NCBI RefSeq assembly: GCF_024464655.1 | Contig: NZ_JANHAV010000007.1 | Span: 1-64,000 of the forward strand | Source of the DNA: Halobellus inordinatus | Lineage (GTDB): Archaea > Halobacteriota > Halobacteria > Halobacteriales > Haloferacaceae | Reading direction: 5' to 3' | Length of the DNA stretch: 64,000 bases | Shown: piece by piece, positions 43,998-51,961 of the stretch | Numbering within the stretch: position 1 is the stretch's first letter | How the letters are laid out: every line of letters begins with the position of its first letter | The notes under the pieces: generated by a model | The model's input: the letters and a program-made list of their open reading frames with translations, nothing else | Told to the model about the DNA's origin: nothing | Database searches by the model: none | Translations under genes and position numbers: made by a program

Positions 43998-45923
43998 TCA
44001 GGCCTCGTTCTTGAGCAGCGAGAGCTTTCCACCCGCCAGCAGCGTCTCGCGCTCTTTGGGCGTGAGTGTCACGTCGGCCTCGAAGGTCCACTCGCCGTTG
44101 ACGTCCACCGTCACCTGCTCGTCGCCCGCACGGATCTGCGAGGCGAGGTCGCCGACGACTTCGAGGGTGTCGCCTTCGTCGACGTCGTCGTACGCGTCGT
44201 CGTCAGCGAACGTCAGTGGCACCACGCCGAAGTTGACGAGGTTCGCGAAGTGGATCCGCGCGAAGCTCTGGGCGATCACGCCGTCGACGCCGAGCACCGC
44301 GAGTTCGAGCGCGGCGTTCTCCCGCGAGGAACCTTGCCCGTAGTTCTCGCCGGCGACGACCCAGCCGCCGTCGGCCGCGCGGGCCTTTTCGGGGAAGTCC
44401 TCGTCGACGCGGACGAGCGTGTAGTCCGCGCACGCCTGTGGGTCGGACCACAGCGTCATCACTTCGGCGTTCGCGGGGACGATGTGGTCCGTCGTGATGT
44501 TGTCGCCGGCTTTCGTGATGACCGTCCCGGCGATCTGCTCGGCCAGCGGGTCCTTCAGCGGCACCGACCCGATCGTGTCGCCCTTCCGCACCTCGGTCGT
44601 CGGCTCGGGGCCGAGGATTTCGGCGTCCGTTCGGGTCATATCGTCGGGCAGTGCGATCGGCGGTGCGTCGCGGTCCATATCGCGCGGATCCGTGACCTCG
44701 CCCGCGATCGCGCTGGCCGCGACGACCTCCGGCGAGGCGAGGTAGACGCTGTCGTCGGGAAGGCCCGAACGGCCCTTGAAGTTCCGGTTGAACGCGCGAA
44801 GGCTGACCGAGTCCGGTGCGGGCACGTGCCCCTGGCCGATGCAGGCCCCACACGTCGATTCCGAGAGGTTCACGCCGGCGGCGTACAGGTCCTCGGTGCG
44901 ACCTTCGCGGGCGAGCACCTCGGCGGACCGTTTCGATGCAGGCGCGATGACGAACTCCGTCTCCGGTGCGACGGTCTCGCCCTTCACGACTGCGGCCGCG
45001 GTCGCGATGTCGAAGTACGAGCCGTTCGTGCAGGTGCCGACCAGACACTGATCGACGGGCGTGCCGGCTGCCTCCGAGACGGGGACGACGTTGTCCGGCA
45101 TCGACGGCATCGCGATCAGCGGCTCGATCTCTGAGAGGTCGACCTCGAGACGGTCGTCGTACGTCGCGTCGGCGTCGGCGCTCAGTTCCCGGTAGGCGTC
45201 CTCGCGGCCGAGCCGCGTCAGATGCCGGCGCGTTCGCTCGTCGCTCGGGAAGATCGCTGTCGTCGCGCCCAGCTCGGTCGTCATATTGGTGATCGTACAC
45301 CGCTCGGGGACGCTCAGCGTCTCCACGCCCGGTCCGGTGAACTCGAACAGTTTGCCCACGCCGCCCTTGACGGAGTGGCGACGGAGCATCTCTAAGATGA
45401 CGTCCTTCGCGGAGGTCCACTCGCCGAGTTCCCCAGTCAGGTGGACTTCGACGATCTCGGGCATCTCGACGGTGTAGGCGCCGCCGCCCATCGCCGTCGC
45501 CACGTCGAGGCCGCCCGCGCCGATACCGATCGCGCCGAACCCGCCCATCGTGGTCGAGTGCGAGTCACTGCCCAGAAGCGTCGCGCCCGGTTCGATGAAC
45601 CGCTCGCGGTGTACCTGGTGACAGATCCCGTTTCCGGGTTTCGAGAAGTGTCCGCCGTACGCCTGCGAGGCCGTCCGAAGGTATCGGTGGGTGTCCGTAT
45701 CTGCGCTGTCGAACTGATACACCTGGTGGTCGCAGTAGGTGACAGCCACGTCGGTCTCGACCGTCTCGAACTCCAGCGCCTCGAACTCCATCCAAACGAG
45801 TGGACCCAGAATGTCCTGCAGCAACACCTGGTCGATGTCGAGATCCATCGATTCGCCGGGGGTGAGTTCGCCGCCGACGAGGTGGTCGGACAGTACTTTC
45901 TCCGTCAGTGTCTGCGACGTCAT
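43998..45923 (-). CDS. acn: Aconitate hydratase
   Basis: The start at 45923 gives 641 residues, the short single-chain aconitase typical of haloarchaea. The [4Fe-4S] ligands are visible: one Cys in VGTCTNGSYFDI and two in SESTCGACIGQGH. Substrate-binding blocks include LLGSDSHSTTMGGFG, and the swivel domain holds GSSRENAALELAVLG. It interconverts citrate and isocitrate in the citric acid cycle. The gene is monocistronic, with a TATA-like tract about 28 bases upstream. Confidence 0.96.
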   Translation of the reverse strand: MTSQTLTEKVLSDHLVGGELTPGESMDLDIDQVLLQDILGPLVWMEFEALEFETVETDVAVTYCDHQVYQFDSADTDTHRYLRTASQAYGGHFSKPGNGICHQVHRERFIEPGATLLGSDSHSTTMGGFGAIGIGAGGLDVATAMGGGAYTVEMPEIVEVHLTGELGEWTSAKDVILEMLRRHSVKGGVGKLFEFTGPGVETLSVPERCTITNMTTELGATTAIFPSDERTRRHLTRLGREDAYRELSADADATYDDRLEVDLSEIEPLIAMPSMPDNVVPVSEAAGTPVDQCLVGTCTNGSYFDIATAAAVVKGETVAPETEFVIAPASKRSAEVLAREGRTEDLYAAGVNLSESTCGACIGQGHVPAPDSVSLRAFNRNFKGRSGLPDDSVYLASPEVVAASAIAGEVTDPRDMDRDAPPIALPDDMTRTDAEILGPEPTTEVRKGDTIGSVPLKDPLAEQIAGTVITKAGDNITTDHIVPANAEVMTLWSDPQACADYTLVRVDEDFPEKARAADGGWVVAGENYGQGSSRENAALELAVLGVDGVIAQSFARIHFANLVNFGVVPLTFADDDAYDDVDEGDTLEVVGDLASQIRAGDEQVTVDVNGEWTFEADVTLTPKERETLLAGGKLSLLKNEA

Positions 45924-46227
45924 TGCTATGTGGCTACGACTCACTGTCGTTTAATGATGGTATCGTTCCGCGAATCGGCTCCCCGCCGTTCTATGCACTG
46001 CCGTCATCTCGCGGGCCGAGACGTCGGACTGACAACGTACTCCCGTTTTACCCGACCCGTAGTGAGGGAGAAACCAGAAAGACGACTGTAATCTCGCGAA
46101 TAGCCACAGGTTTTTCTCGCCCCTACTCGAAATAACCACACAGATTTCTCAAAATCGGCACCTCAACATAAACGGAACCACCGTTACAACTGCGTTTCTT
46201 CCAACGGAGTATCGAGTAAAACCGGAG
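45924..46227. promoter_or_regulatory. Upstream region of aconitase
   Basis: On the minus strand CATTAAACG (around 45947-45955) lies about 28 bases before the aconitase ATG and is the likely TATA box. The remaining 270 bases to the zinc-finger gene contain no recognisable gene. Confidence 0.45.
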
Positions 46228-46386
46228 TTACCGTTCGAACTTGAGCGTTCGATCGGGTTCTTCGGCGACGACCCACCAGTGGAGGTCTTCTTTCGGATGT
46301 CGCCGCTCGATGTGATCTTCCAGCGCTTCGCCCGTCTCGAAATCTTTGCCACAGAGGTTGCATCGGTGATGACGCTTCGACGGCAT
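46228..46386 (-). CDS. Mini C2H2 zinc-finger protein
   Basis: The ATG at 46386 encodes 52 residues. A C2H2 finger is clear: Cys9-X2-Cys12-X12-His25-X4-His30 in the stretch CNLCGKDFETGEALEDHIER. A second segment, LHWWVVAEEPDRTLKFER, ends the protein. Haloarchaea encode many single-finger mini-proteins that act as small regulators or protein adaptors. It is divergent from the CBS-HPF gene with a 162-base gap. Longer frames overlapping it on both strands lack motifs. Confidence 0.85.
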   Translation of the reverse strand: MPSKRHHRCNLCGKDFETGEALEDHIERRHPKEDLHWWVVAEEPDRTLKFER

Positions 46387-46548
46387 ACGTGTGGATACGA
46401 CGTCCTCAGTAATGGTTGCTTGGACCGATGTGGCCCTGCCCAGTCGCAGGCGGCGTCTCCCGGACGTTACGCCTTCCCGACGGACGTTACGCCTCCCAGA
46501 CGAACATTGAATGTCCCCCCGCGCGTAGCGTGCCGTCGGGAGAAGCCT

Positions 46549-47763
46549 ATGAACATCAGAGAGATTGCTACGACCGAGTACGAATCGTTCGACGAAGACG
46601 CCCGCGTCTCAAAGCTCGTGGGAACGTTTCAAGAGCGTGGCGTCGACGCGGTGGTCGTCACCTCTGACGGCGACTACGAGGGGCTCGTCACGCGCCGGCA
46701 ACTCAACTCCACCCACCAGAACCCCGACGCCAAAGCGCGGAGCCTGATCTGGAACGTCGGCCGAGTCGGCGTCGACGCGGACGTGCGGACCGTCGCCCGG
46801 TTGATGATCGGCAGCAGCGCGAAGACCCTCCCGGTGTTCGAGGGAGAGGAACTCTACGGCGTCGTCACCGCCGGCGACCTGCTCGCGGCCGTCCAGGAGT
46901 TCCTCGGCGTGCTCACCGTCGAGGACGTGTACACCGAAGACCTCGTCACTGTCTCGCGCGGTGCGACGCTCGGAGAGGTACTCCACACGCTTCGGGACCA
47001 GCGCATCACACACCTGCCGGTGGTCGAAGACGACGACGCCGTCGGCGTCATCAGTATCCACGACGTCCTGGACTTCACCGCTCGTGAGATGGACCGTCGA
47101 CAGGGTGGTTCGCCCGGCGCGGGAACGCAACCCGGTGGCGGGAGTTCCCGCGGGGGCTTCGGTGAACGCGCGGGCGGCCTCGAACGGATGCTCGACCTGC
47201 CGGCGGGGAACGTGATGAGCGAACCGGTCGAGACCACGACGTCTGACCAGTCACTCGACGATGCCGTCGACCAGATGCTGGAGGCCGGGGTCTCCTCGCT
47301 CGTCGTGACCAGCGAGGGCCGACCGGTCGGCATCGTTACCGACACCGACGTCCTGCGGTCGCTCACCTGGGGCGCCGAGACGCATCTCCCCGTCCAGATC
47401 ACGAACGTCGACCTCTTAGACGACATCTCGCGCCCGGACGTCGCCGATCTGATCGAGGACGCCACGCGCAAATACGGCGACCTGACCGTGCTCGAAGCGA
47501 AGGTCTTCCTCCAAGAACACGACGAGACGCTCCGCGGCACGCCGCTGATTATGGCTCGGATTCGACTCTTCACCGACCGGGGACACTTCGTCGGGACCGG
47601 CGAGGGCTACGGCGCGCGACACGCGCTCCACCTGGCGCGGAACGTGGTCGAGCGGCAGATCCTCGAAGGGAAAGAGTACGGGCAGACGAAGAAACACCCG
47701 AGCGACGAGGAACGGTCCAGACTCTACGGCTGGTGGCTCGCCGGCCCCCCACGACAGCAATGA
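46549..47763 (+). CDS. Four-CBS protein with HPF/RaiA-like C-terminal domain
   Basis: The start at 46549 gives 404 residues. Four CBS motifs form two pairs (about 1-120 and 125-290), separated in part by a Gly/Ser linker (GGSPGAGTQPGGGSSRGGFG). The last 110 residues (VQITNVDLLDDISRPDVAD, DLTVLEAKVFLQ, GHFVGTGEGYGARHALHLA) have the beta-alpha-beta pattern of ribosome hibernation factors of HPF/RaiA type. CBS pairs usually bind adenine nucleotides. The likely idea is energy-dependent control of ribosome shut-down; this is inference. The stop overlaps the archease start (ATGA). Confidence 0.8.
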   Translation: MNIREIATTEYESFDEDARVSKLVGTFQERGVDAVVVTSDGDYEGLVTRRQLNSTHQNPDAKARSLIWNVGRVGVDADVRTVARLMIGSSAKTLPVFEGEELYGVVTAGDLLAAVQEFLGVLTVEDVYTEDLVTVSRGATLGEVLHTLRDQRITHLPVVEDDDAVGVISIHDVLDFTAREMDRRQGGSPGAGTQPGGGSSRGGFGERAGGLERMLDLPAGNVMSEPVETTTSDQSLDDAVDQMLEAGVSSLVVTSEGRPVGIVTDTDVLRSLTWGAETHLPVQITNVDLLDDISRPDVADLIEDATRKYGDLTVLEAKVFLQEHDETLRGTPLIMARIRLFTDRGHFVGTGEGYGARHALHLARNVVERQILEGKEYGQTKKHPSDEERSRLYGWWLAGPPRQQ

Positions 47764-48182
47764 CCTACGAACTCTCAGAGCACGCCGTCGACGTCAAACT
47801 CCGGGCGAAGGCCGGTTCGCTCGAACTGGCGTTCGCCGAGATGGTCGACGCGCTCTCGGAACTCGTCGGGGGTCCGACGCAGCCGCAGGCAGATCCGATG
47901 ATCGAGAAGGTCGACCTCACGGCGCGCGACCTCGAAGCCTTGCTCTTCGACTTCCTGAACAAGCTGGTTCTGTGTCAGGATATCGAAAACGCAGTGGTCT
48001 CTAACGCTGGCGACGTCGAAATCCGCGAGACCGAGATGGGCTATCACCTGTCGGCGACGATTTATGCGACCCCCATCGAACCGGACCGGCCGCTGCTCGA
48101 CGTCAAAGCCCCGACGTATAGCCAGATGCGGATCGAACAGGACGACGACGGCTGGACCATCGAGGCGGTTTTGGAGGTGTGA
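47760..48182 (+). CDS. Archease, RtcB activator
   Basis: The 140-residue protein has the archease features: YELSEHAVDVKLRAKA at the start, an acidic loop and LEALLFDFLNKLV in the middle, and a final YSQMRIEQDDDGWTIEAVLEV strand pair. Archease binds RtcB and speeds the guanylylation step of RNA ligation, including tRNA splicing. The start overlaps the stop of the CBS-HPF gene, so the two are made together. The RtcB gene lies 4 kb downstream on the other strand. Confidence 0.93.
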   Translation: MTYELSEHAVDVKLRAKAGSLELAFAEMVDALSELVGGPTQPQADPMIEKVDLTARDLEALLFDFLNKLVLCQDIENAVVSNAGDVEIRETEMGYHLSATIYATPIEPDRPLLDVKAPTYSQMRIEQDDDGWTIEAVLEV

Positions 48183-48252
48183 CAGGCTTGGAAACGTTCC
48201 GAATCTGGCGACCCGGGTAACGCATAATACGACTCGCGGTGCACTCGTTTCT

Positions 48253-48522
48253 ATGCCACGAATACCCAAGCCGAAGCTGGTCGAACTCGAGGGCGAGTAC
48301 TACCACGTCCGGTTCCGTGACCCAGATGAATTCAGCGAGATCCGGACGCCCGAGTGGGCACAGGAGGCGGCTGCGGAGGTCTCGACGGGCAGTAAAGTCC
48401 GAACGGGCCACAGAAAAGGCAGCGACGAGTGGGTCGTCCAGTCGGTGTTGATCCCCGAAGCCACAGGAAAAACGACCGCCCGCTCCGACGCGCAGAAGAT
48501 CATCGAAAAGCTCGAAGCGTAG
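48253..48522 (+). CDS. Small haloarchaeal protein of unknown function
   Basis: The start at 48253 gives 89 residues with a compact alpha/beta pattern (PKLVELEGEYYHVRFRDPDE, then EEVSTGSKVRTGHRKGS-like basic loop, and a final helix DAQKIIEKLE). No membrane or signal segment is present. A longer upstream frame overlaps archease and is rejected. The function is unknown; the basic centre could bind nucleic acid. Confidence 0.75.
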   Translation: MPRIPKPKLVELEGEYYHVRFRDPDEFSEIRTPEWAQEAAAEVSTGSKVRTGHRKGSDEWVVQSVLIPEATGKTTARSDAQKIIEKLEA

Positions 48523-48568
48523 GCGGGACGGAGCGAACTTCTTTGGTACCGCGGCGGAATGGTGATGT

Positions 48569-48946
48569 ATGGAGGAGCGCTACGTCGATCAGTTTCTGTC
48601 ACGACCAGTCGAGACTGTCACTCCGGACACGCCACTCGCCGAAGCCGCAGCGACGTTGATCGAACACGACATCGGCGCGGTCGTCGTGGTGAACGATATG
48701 GGCCAGTTCGTGGGCCTCCTCACGGCGACTGACTTCGTCGCGCTCGCCAGGGAGGAAGCGCCCGCGGCTGAGGCGACCGTCGCGGAGTGGATGCGGACCG
48801 ACGTGATCACGACGACGCGACAGACCCCCATCAGCGACGTTGCCGACACGATGATCGAGCATCTGATTCACCACGTCCCAGTCGTCGACGGCGATGAGGT
48901 CGTCGGGATCATCACTACGCTCGACCTGACCGCGTCGCTACGGTAG
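48569..48946 (+). CDS. CBS-pair protein
   Basis: The 125-residue protein is a single Bateman module with two CBS motifs (residues 6-57 and 68-123), each ending VGLLTATDFV or VGIITTLDL. Such stand-alone pairs sense AMP, ADP, ATP or other adenosyl ligands. Its last codons and TAG stop fall in the left end of palindromic element A copy 3, so the present C-terminus may have been set by that insertion. Confidence 0.88.
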   Translation: MEERYVDQFLSRPVETVTPDTPLAEAAATLIEHDIGAVVVVNDMGQFVGLLTATDFVALAREEAPAAEATVAEWMRTDVITTTRQTPISDVADTMIEHLIHHVPVVDGDEVVGIITTLDLTASLR

Positions 48947-49023
48947 CGTGTGCACGCCTTCGTGCACCCGAGCGCCCGACAGCGTGTGATCGGGTGCGCA
49001 CTCAGTTGCAAATGCTACCATAG
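48938..49023 (+). mobile_element. Palindromic element A, copy 3 (86 bp)
   Basis: The ends are CTACGGTAGCGTGTGCACG and GTTGCAAATGCTACCATAG, with the family interior (GCCTTCGTGCACC, ACTCAGTTGC). At 86 bp it equals copies 2, 5 (after subtraction) and 6. It overlaps the last nine bases of the CBS-pair gene. Confidence 0.75.
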
Positions 49024-49101
49024 CCGACCCACCCTTTCGAGGAATCCCCGATCCCCAGGCCGCGTTAGCAGCCCGGTGGCTCGATGAGAGGACACGAAAA
49101 C

Positions 49102-49126
49102 GGGTGGTATGCAATTGCTACCACCC
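49102..49126. repeat. Near-perfect palindrome between convergent genes
   Basis: GGGTGGTA and TACCACCC flank TGCAATTGC, giving an eight-base stem with a further GCAATTGC core. A smaller stem, CCGTA/TACGG, follows at 49133-49149. It sits between the CBS gene and the leftward small gene and may act as a bidirectional terminator or be a relic of an element. Confidence 0.45.
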
Positions 49127-49216
49127 TAACAGCCGTACTTTTGTTACGGCGGTAGGAAGTGATTATCCGCTCACACACCGGTAGGGACTCTTTTCTGCCG
49201 TCGGGAGGGCTGGCAC

Positions 49217-49537
49217 TCACTCGTATTCGAGGCGGTGGAGTTCGTATCGGTACCGCCGCCCGGCCTTTTTCACGACGACGAAGTGATCCTCGCCGTCCCG
49301 TTCGAGGGCGTGGAAGTGCTCTCCGAGTTCTCCGGGATTTAGTGATCGCGTCGACTCCAATGCTCCGCGTCCGAAGTGCAGCAGCGCAGTCCTGTGGCGC
49401 ACGTCGTCGGCCTCTCGTGCCTCGACCACCAGGAGGTCGCCGTTCTCCCGGACGTCGACGTCGCCGGTGAGTTCCCACGTCCGGTCGCGGTACCGTAGCT
49501 CCGTGGCTTCGAGATCGACCCAGTTTTCTTCGACCAT
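49217..49537 (-). CDS. Small haloarchaeal protein of unknown function
   Basis: The ATG at 49537 gives 106 residues of beta-rich, charged sequence (ELRYRDRTWELTGDVDVREN, RRYRYELHRLEYE). There is no signal or membrane segment. It lies 93 bases downstream of the ribonucleotide reductase gene on the same strand, and could be co-transcribed with it. No family is recognised. Confidence 0.7.
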   Translation of the reverse strand: MVEENWVDLEATELRYRDRTWELTGDVDVRENGDLLVVEAREADDVRHRTALLHFGRGALESTRSLNPGELGEHFHALERDGEDHFVVVKKAGRRYRYELHRLEYE

Positions 49538-49630
49538 ATCGCTACTTCCGCACGACCCATCATCGGTTTTTCGGCGCGGCTGACTGGAGTGTCCGCTGGT
49601 CGCTCGACGTCTGCTCCGACCGGGCACGAC

Positions 49631-51781
49631 CTACGGCAGCCAACTGGGACAACACCTCGCTTCCGACGGTCGGCCGCTGGCGTTCTCGGATTCGAACGGC
49701 CGCGTTGTGAGCACCTGCTCGTGGCGCGACCGGTCGCGGTAGGCGGTGATGCCCTTGCACCCGAGTTCGATCGCCAGGGCGTACGCGTCTGCGATGTCCT
49801 CGCGGGTTGCGTCGTGTGCGAGGTTGATCGTCTTCGAGATCGCACTGTCGACGTGCGCTTGGAGTGCGGCCTGCATCCGGACGTGGTCCGTGGCGGAGAT
49901 CTCTCCTGCGGTCACGAACAACTCCGCGAGTCCCGTCGGGATCGGCAGATCTGCTGGGCGCTCGAACGTGCCGTCTTCGAGGAGCGACAGCGCACGTCCT
50001 CGAATCTTCTCCGGATCGATACCGTTCGCTTCCAGCGTTCTGAGGAAGTACTCGTCGAACTCGACGAGCATCGCGTCGCCCTGCACGTCCTCGCTCACGT
50101 TCTTGAAATAGAGCACGTTGAACAGTGGCTCACAGCCACCCGAGGTGTTCGCGATCATTCCCGTGGTCCCGGTGGGTGCAATGGTCGTGGTGTTGTGATT
50201 GCGGACCGGGAACCCGTCGTCCCACTCCTCCGGGTCGCCGCCGGTGTGTCGCTCGAACCACTCCGGGTAGTCGGTCGGCGCGGCGTACTTCGAGTGGCCC
50301 CAGTCGGGGAACGAGCCCCGATCGATCGCCAGTTCGTGGCTCGCCTGCGTCGATTCGCGATTGATCGCGGCCATCAGTTGCCGGGCGATCTCGCGTGCGG
50401 GTGGCGCGTCGTACCTGACGCCCAGTTGGATTAGCAACTCGGCGAGGCCCATTATCCCGAGACCGATCTTTCGCATCCGGCCGACCGTCTCGTCGATTTC
50501 GTCGATCGGAAATTCCGACACTGTCAGTACGTCGTCCAGGAAGCGTGTTCCCAGGTGCACGAGGTCGTTCAACCGCCTCCAATCGATCGCCTGCTCCAGA
50601 AACGTCTCGACGGCGGCCGGAAGGTCTCGAATCTCCTCGTTGTGGAACTCGGACCACGTGGCGGCGTCGTCGTCGACCAGCAGCGAGAGGTTCACGTGCC
50701 CGAGCGTACACGCCTCGTACTCTTCTAGTCCCTGCTCGGCACAGGGATTGGTCGCGTCGATCCGATGGGACGGATATCGTTCGACGTCGAAGGAGTGCTG
50801 GCGGTTCGTCTCGTCGATCATGAACAACCCCGGCTCGCCGTTCTGCCACGTCCCGTCGACGACGAGTTCCCAGACGAACCGCGCCGGTAGCGTCATCTCG
50901 GCCCCGACCTCCAGGTCGGTTTCCCCACGATACTCGTCGATCCGCGGGATTTCTTCGGCGTAGTCCCGCCAGAGATTCCGTTCGACTTCGGTCCGCGGGC
51001 CCGACTCGTAGGCCGTGCTGTAGAACTGGGCAGTGGCTTCGGTCACTTCGTGGGGGCCGCCAGTGCTCGGATTCTGAAGCGTGTACCGCGAACCCTCCTG
51101 GACGGCGTCGTAGAAGCAGTCAGTGATCGCCACGGAGAGATTGAAGTTCGTCAAGAGATCCTGTTGCCGCTTCACCGTGCAGAAGCGACCGACGTCGGGG
51201 TGAGTGACGTGAAGGATCCCCATCTGGGCTCCCCGCCGCCGACCTCCCTGCCGGATCTGCTCGCACATCGTGTCGTAGACGTTCATAAACGAGACCGGGC
51301 CGCTGGCGACGCCACCCGTCGATCTGATGTGGTCTCCCCGCGGTCTGAGCTTCGAGAAGGAGTACCCGACGCCGCCGCCGCTCTGCATCACTTTCGCCGC
51401 GCGGCCGAGCGTGCCGAATATGGAATCCAGCGAGTCCGCCGGCGAGAGCACGAAACACGCCGCGAGCTGTTGGATCTCGGTTCCGGCGTTCATCAGCGTT
51501 GGCGAGTTCGGCATAAACGCGAGCCCAGTCATCGCCTCGTAGAACCGCTGCTCCCAGGTGGCCGCGTCAGCGTCCGTCCCGTACTCGCGCTCGGCGCTCG
51601 CGACGGTCGCAGCGACGCGTTCGAACATCTCCGCCGGCGTCTCGATTACCTCACCGGCGGCGTTCGTCCGAAGGTACCGCGCCGGCAGAATCCGTTCGTA
51701 AACGTTCTCGCTGAGCCGCTCTCGGAGCGTCTCGCCGCCGCCTCGCTTCTTGGGGAGTACGAAGTCGCTCGTGTCTATCAT
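49631..51781 (-). CDS. Class II (adenosylcobalamin-dependent) ribonucleotide reductase, short form
   Basis: The 716-residue protein has the class II set: NSPTLMNAGT then AACFVLSP (first redox Cys), NPCAEQ with the thiyl Cys and Glu, EACTLGHVNLS (second redox Cys) and TTIAPTGTTGMIAN. The C-terminus ends RCCPSWLP, with an adjacent Cys pair in place of the long zinc-ribbon tail of the larger haloarchaeal enzymes. It reduces ribonucleotides using coenzyme B12 and needs no oxygen. Its small size and place beside RtcB and archease suggest an auxiliary reductase for stress or repair rather than the housekeeping one. Confidence 0.9.
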   Translation of the reverse strand: MIDTSDFVLPKKRGGGETLRERLSENVYERILPARYLRTNAAGEVIETPAEMFERVAATVASAEREYGTDADAATWEQRFYEAMTGLAFMPNSPTLMNAGTEIQQLAACFVLSPADSLDSIFGTLGRAAKVMQSGGGVGYSFSKLRPRGDHIRSTGGVASGPVSFMNVYDTMCEQIRQGGRRRGAQMGILHVTHPDVGRFCTVKRQQDLLTNFNLSVAITDCFYDAVQEGSRYTLQNPSTGGPHEVTEATAQFYSTAYESGPRTEVERNLWRDYAEEIPRIDEYRGETDLEVGAEMTLPARFVWELVVDGTWQNGEPGLFMIDETNRQHSFDVERYPSHRIDATNPCAEQGLEEYEACTLGHVNLSLLVDDDAATWSEFHNEEIRDLPAAVETFLEQAIDWRRLNDLVHLGTRFLDDVLTVSEFPIDEIDETVGRMRKIGLGIMGLAELLIQLGVRYDAPPAREIARQLMAAINRESTQASHELAIDRGSFPDWGHSKYAAPTDYPEWFERHTGGDPEEWDDGFPVRNHNTTTIAPTGTTGMIANTSGGCEPLFNVLYFKNVSEDVQGDAMLVEFDEYFLRTLEANGIDPEKIRGRALSLLEDGTFERPADLPIPTGLAELFVTAGEISATDHVRMQAALQAHVDSAISKTINLAHDATREDIADAYALAIELGCKGITAYRDRSRHEQVLTTRPFESENASGRPSEARCCPSWLP

Positions 51782-51961
51782 CGGTTCGTGTCTGTCATTC
51801 TTCTGTCCTCACGCGAACCGCGACGGTGCAGCACGACGATACCTCGCGGACGTCTGTGTATCTGTGCGTGACAGTACCACACTTATGACCGAAGCGAATT
51901 ATCGATGTCGGTGCGTCCCCGGTCCCGAAGGGCGTCGCGGGCGGGCGTCTGTCCGGCCGTA

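Noticed and set aside
42638-44014. 458-residue plus-strand frame opposite the 485-residue membrane protein
   Set aside because: Low-complexity Arg/Asp/Glu composition typical of antisense frames; the opposite protein has convincing helices.
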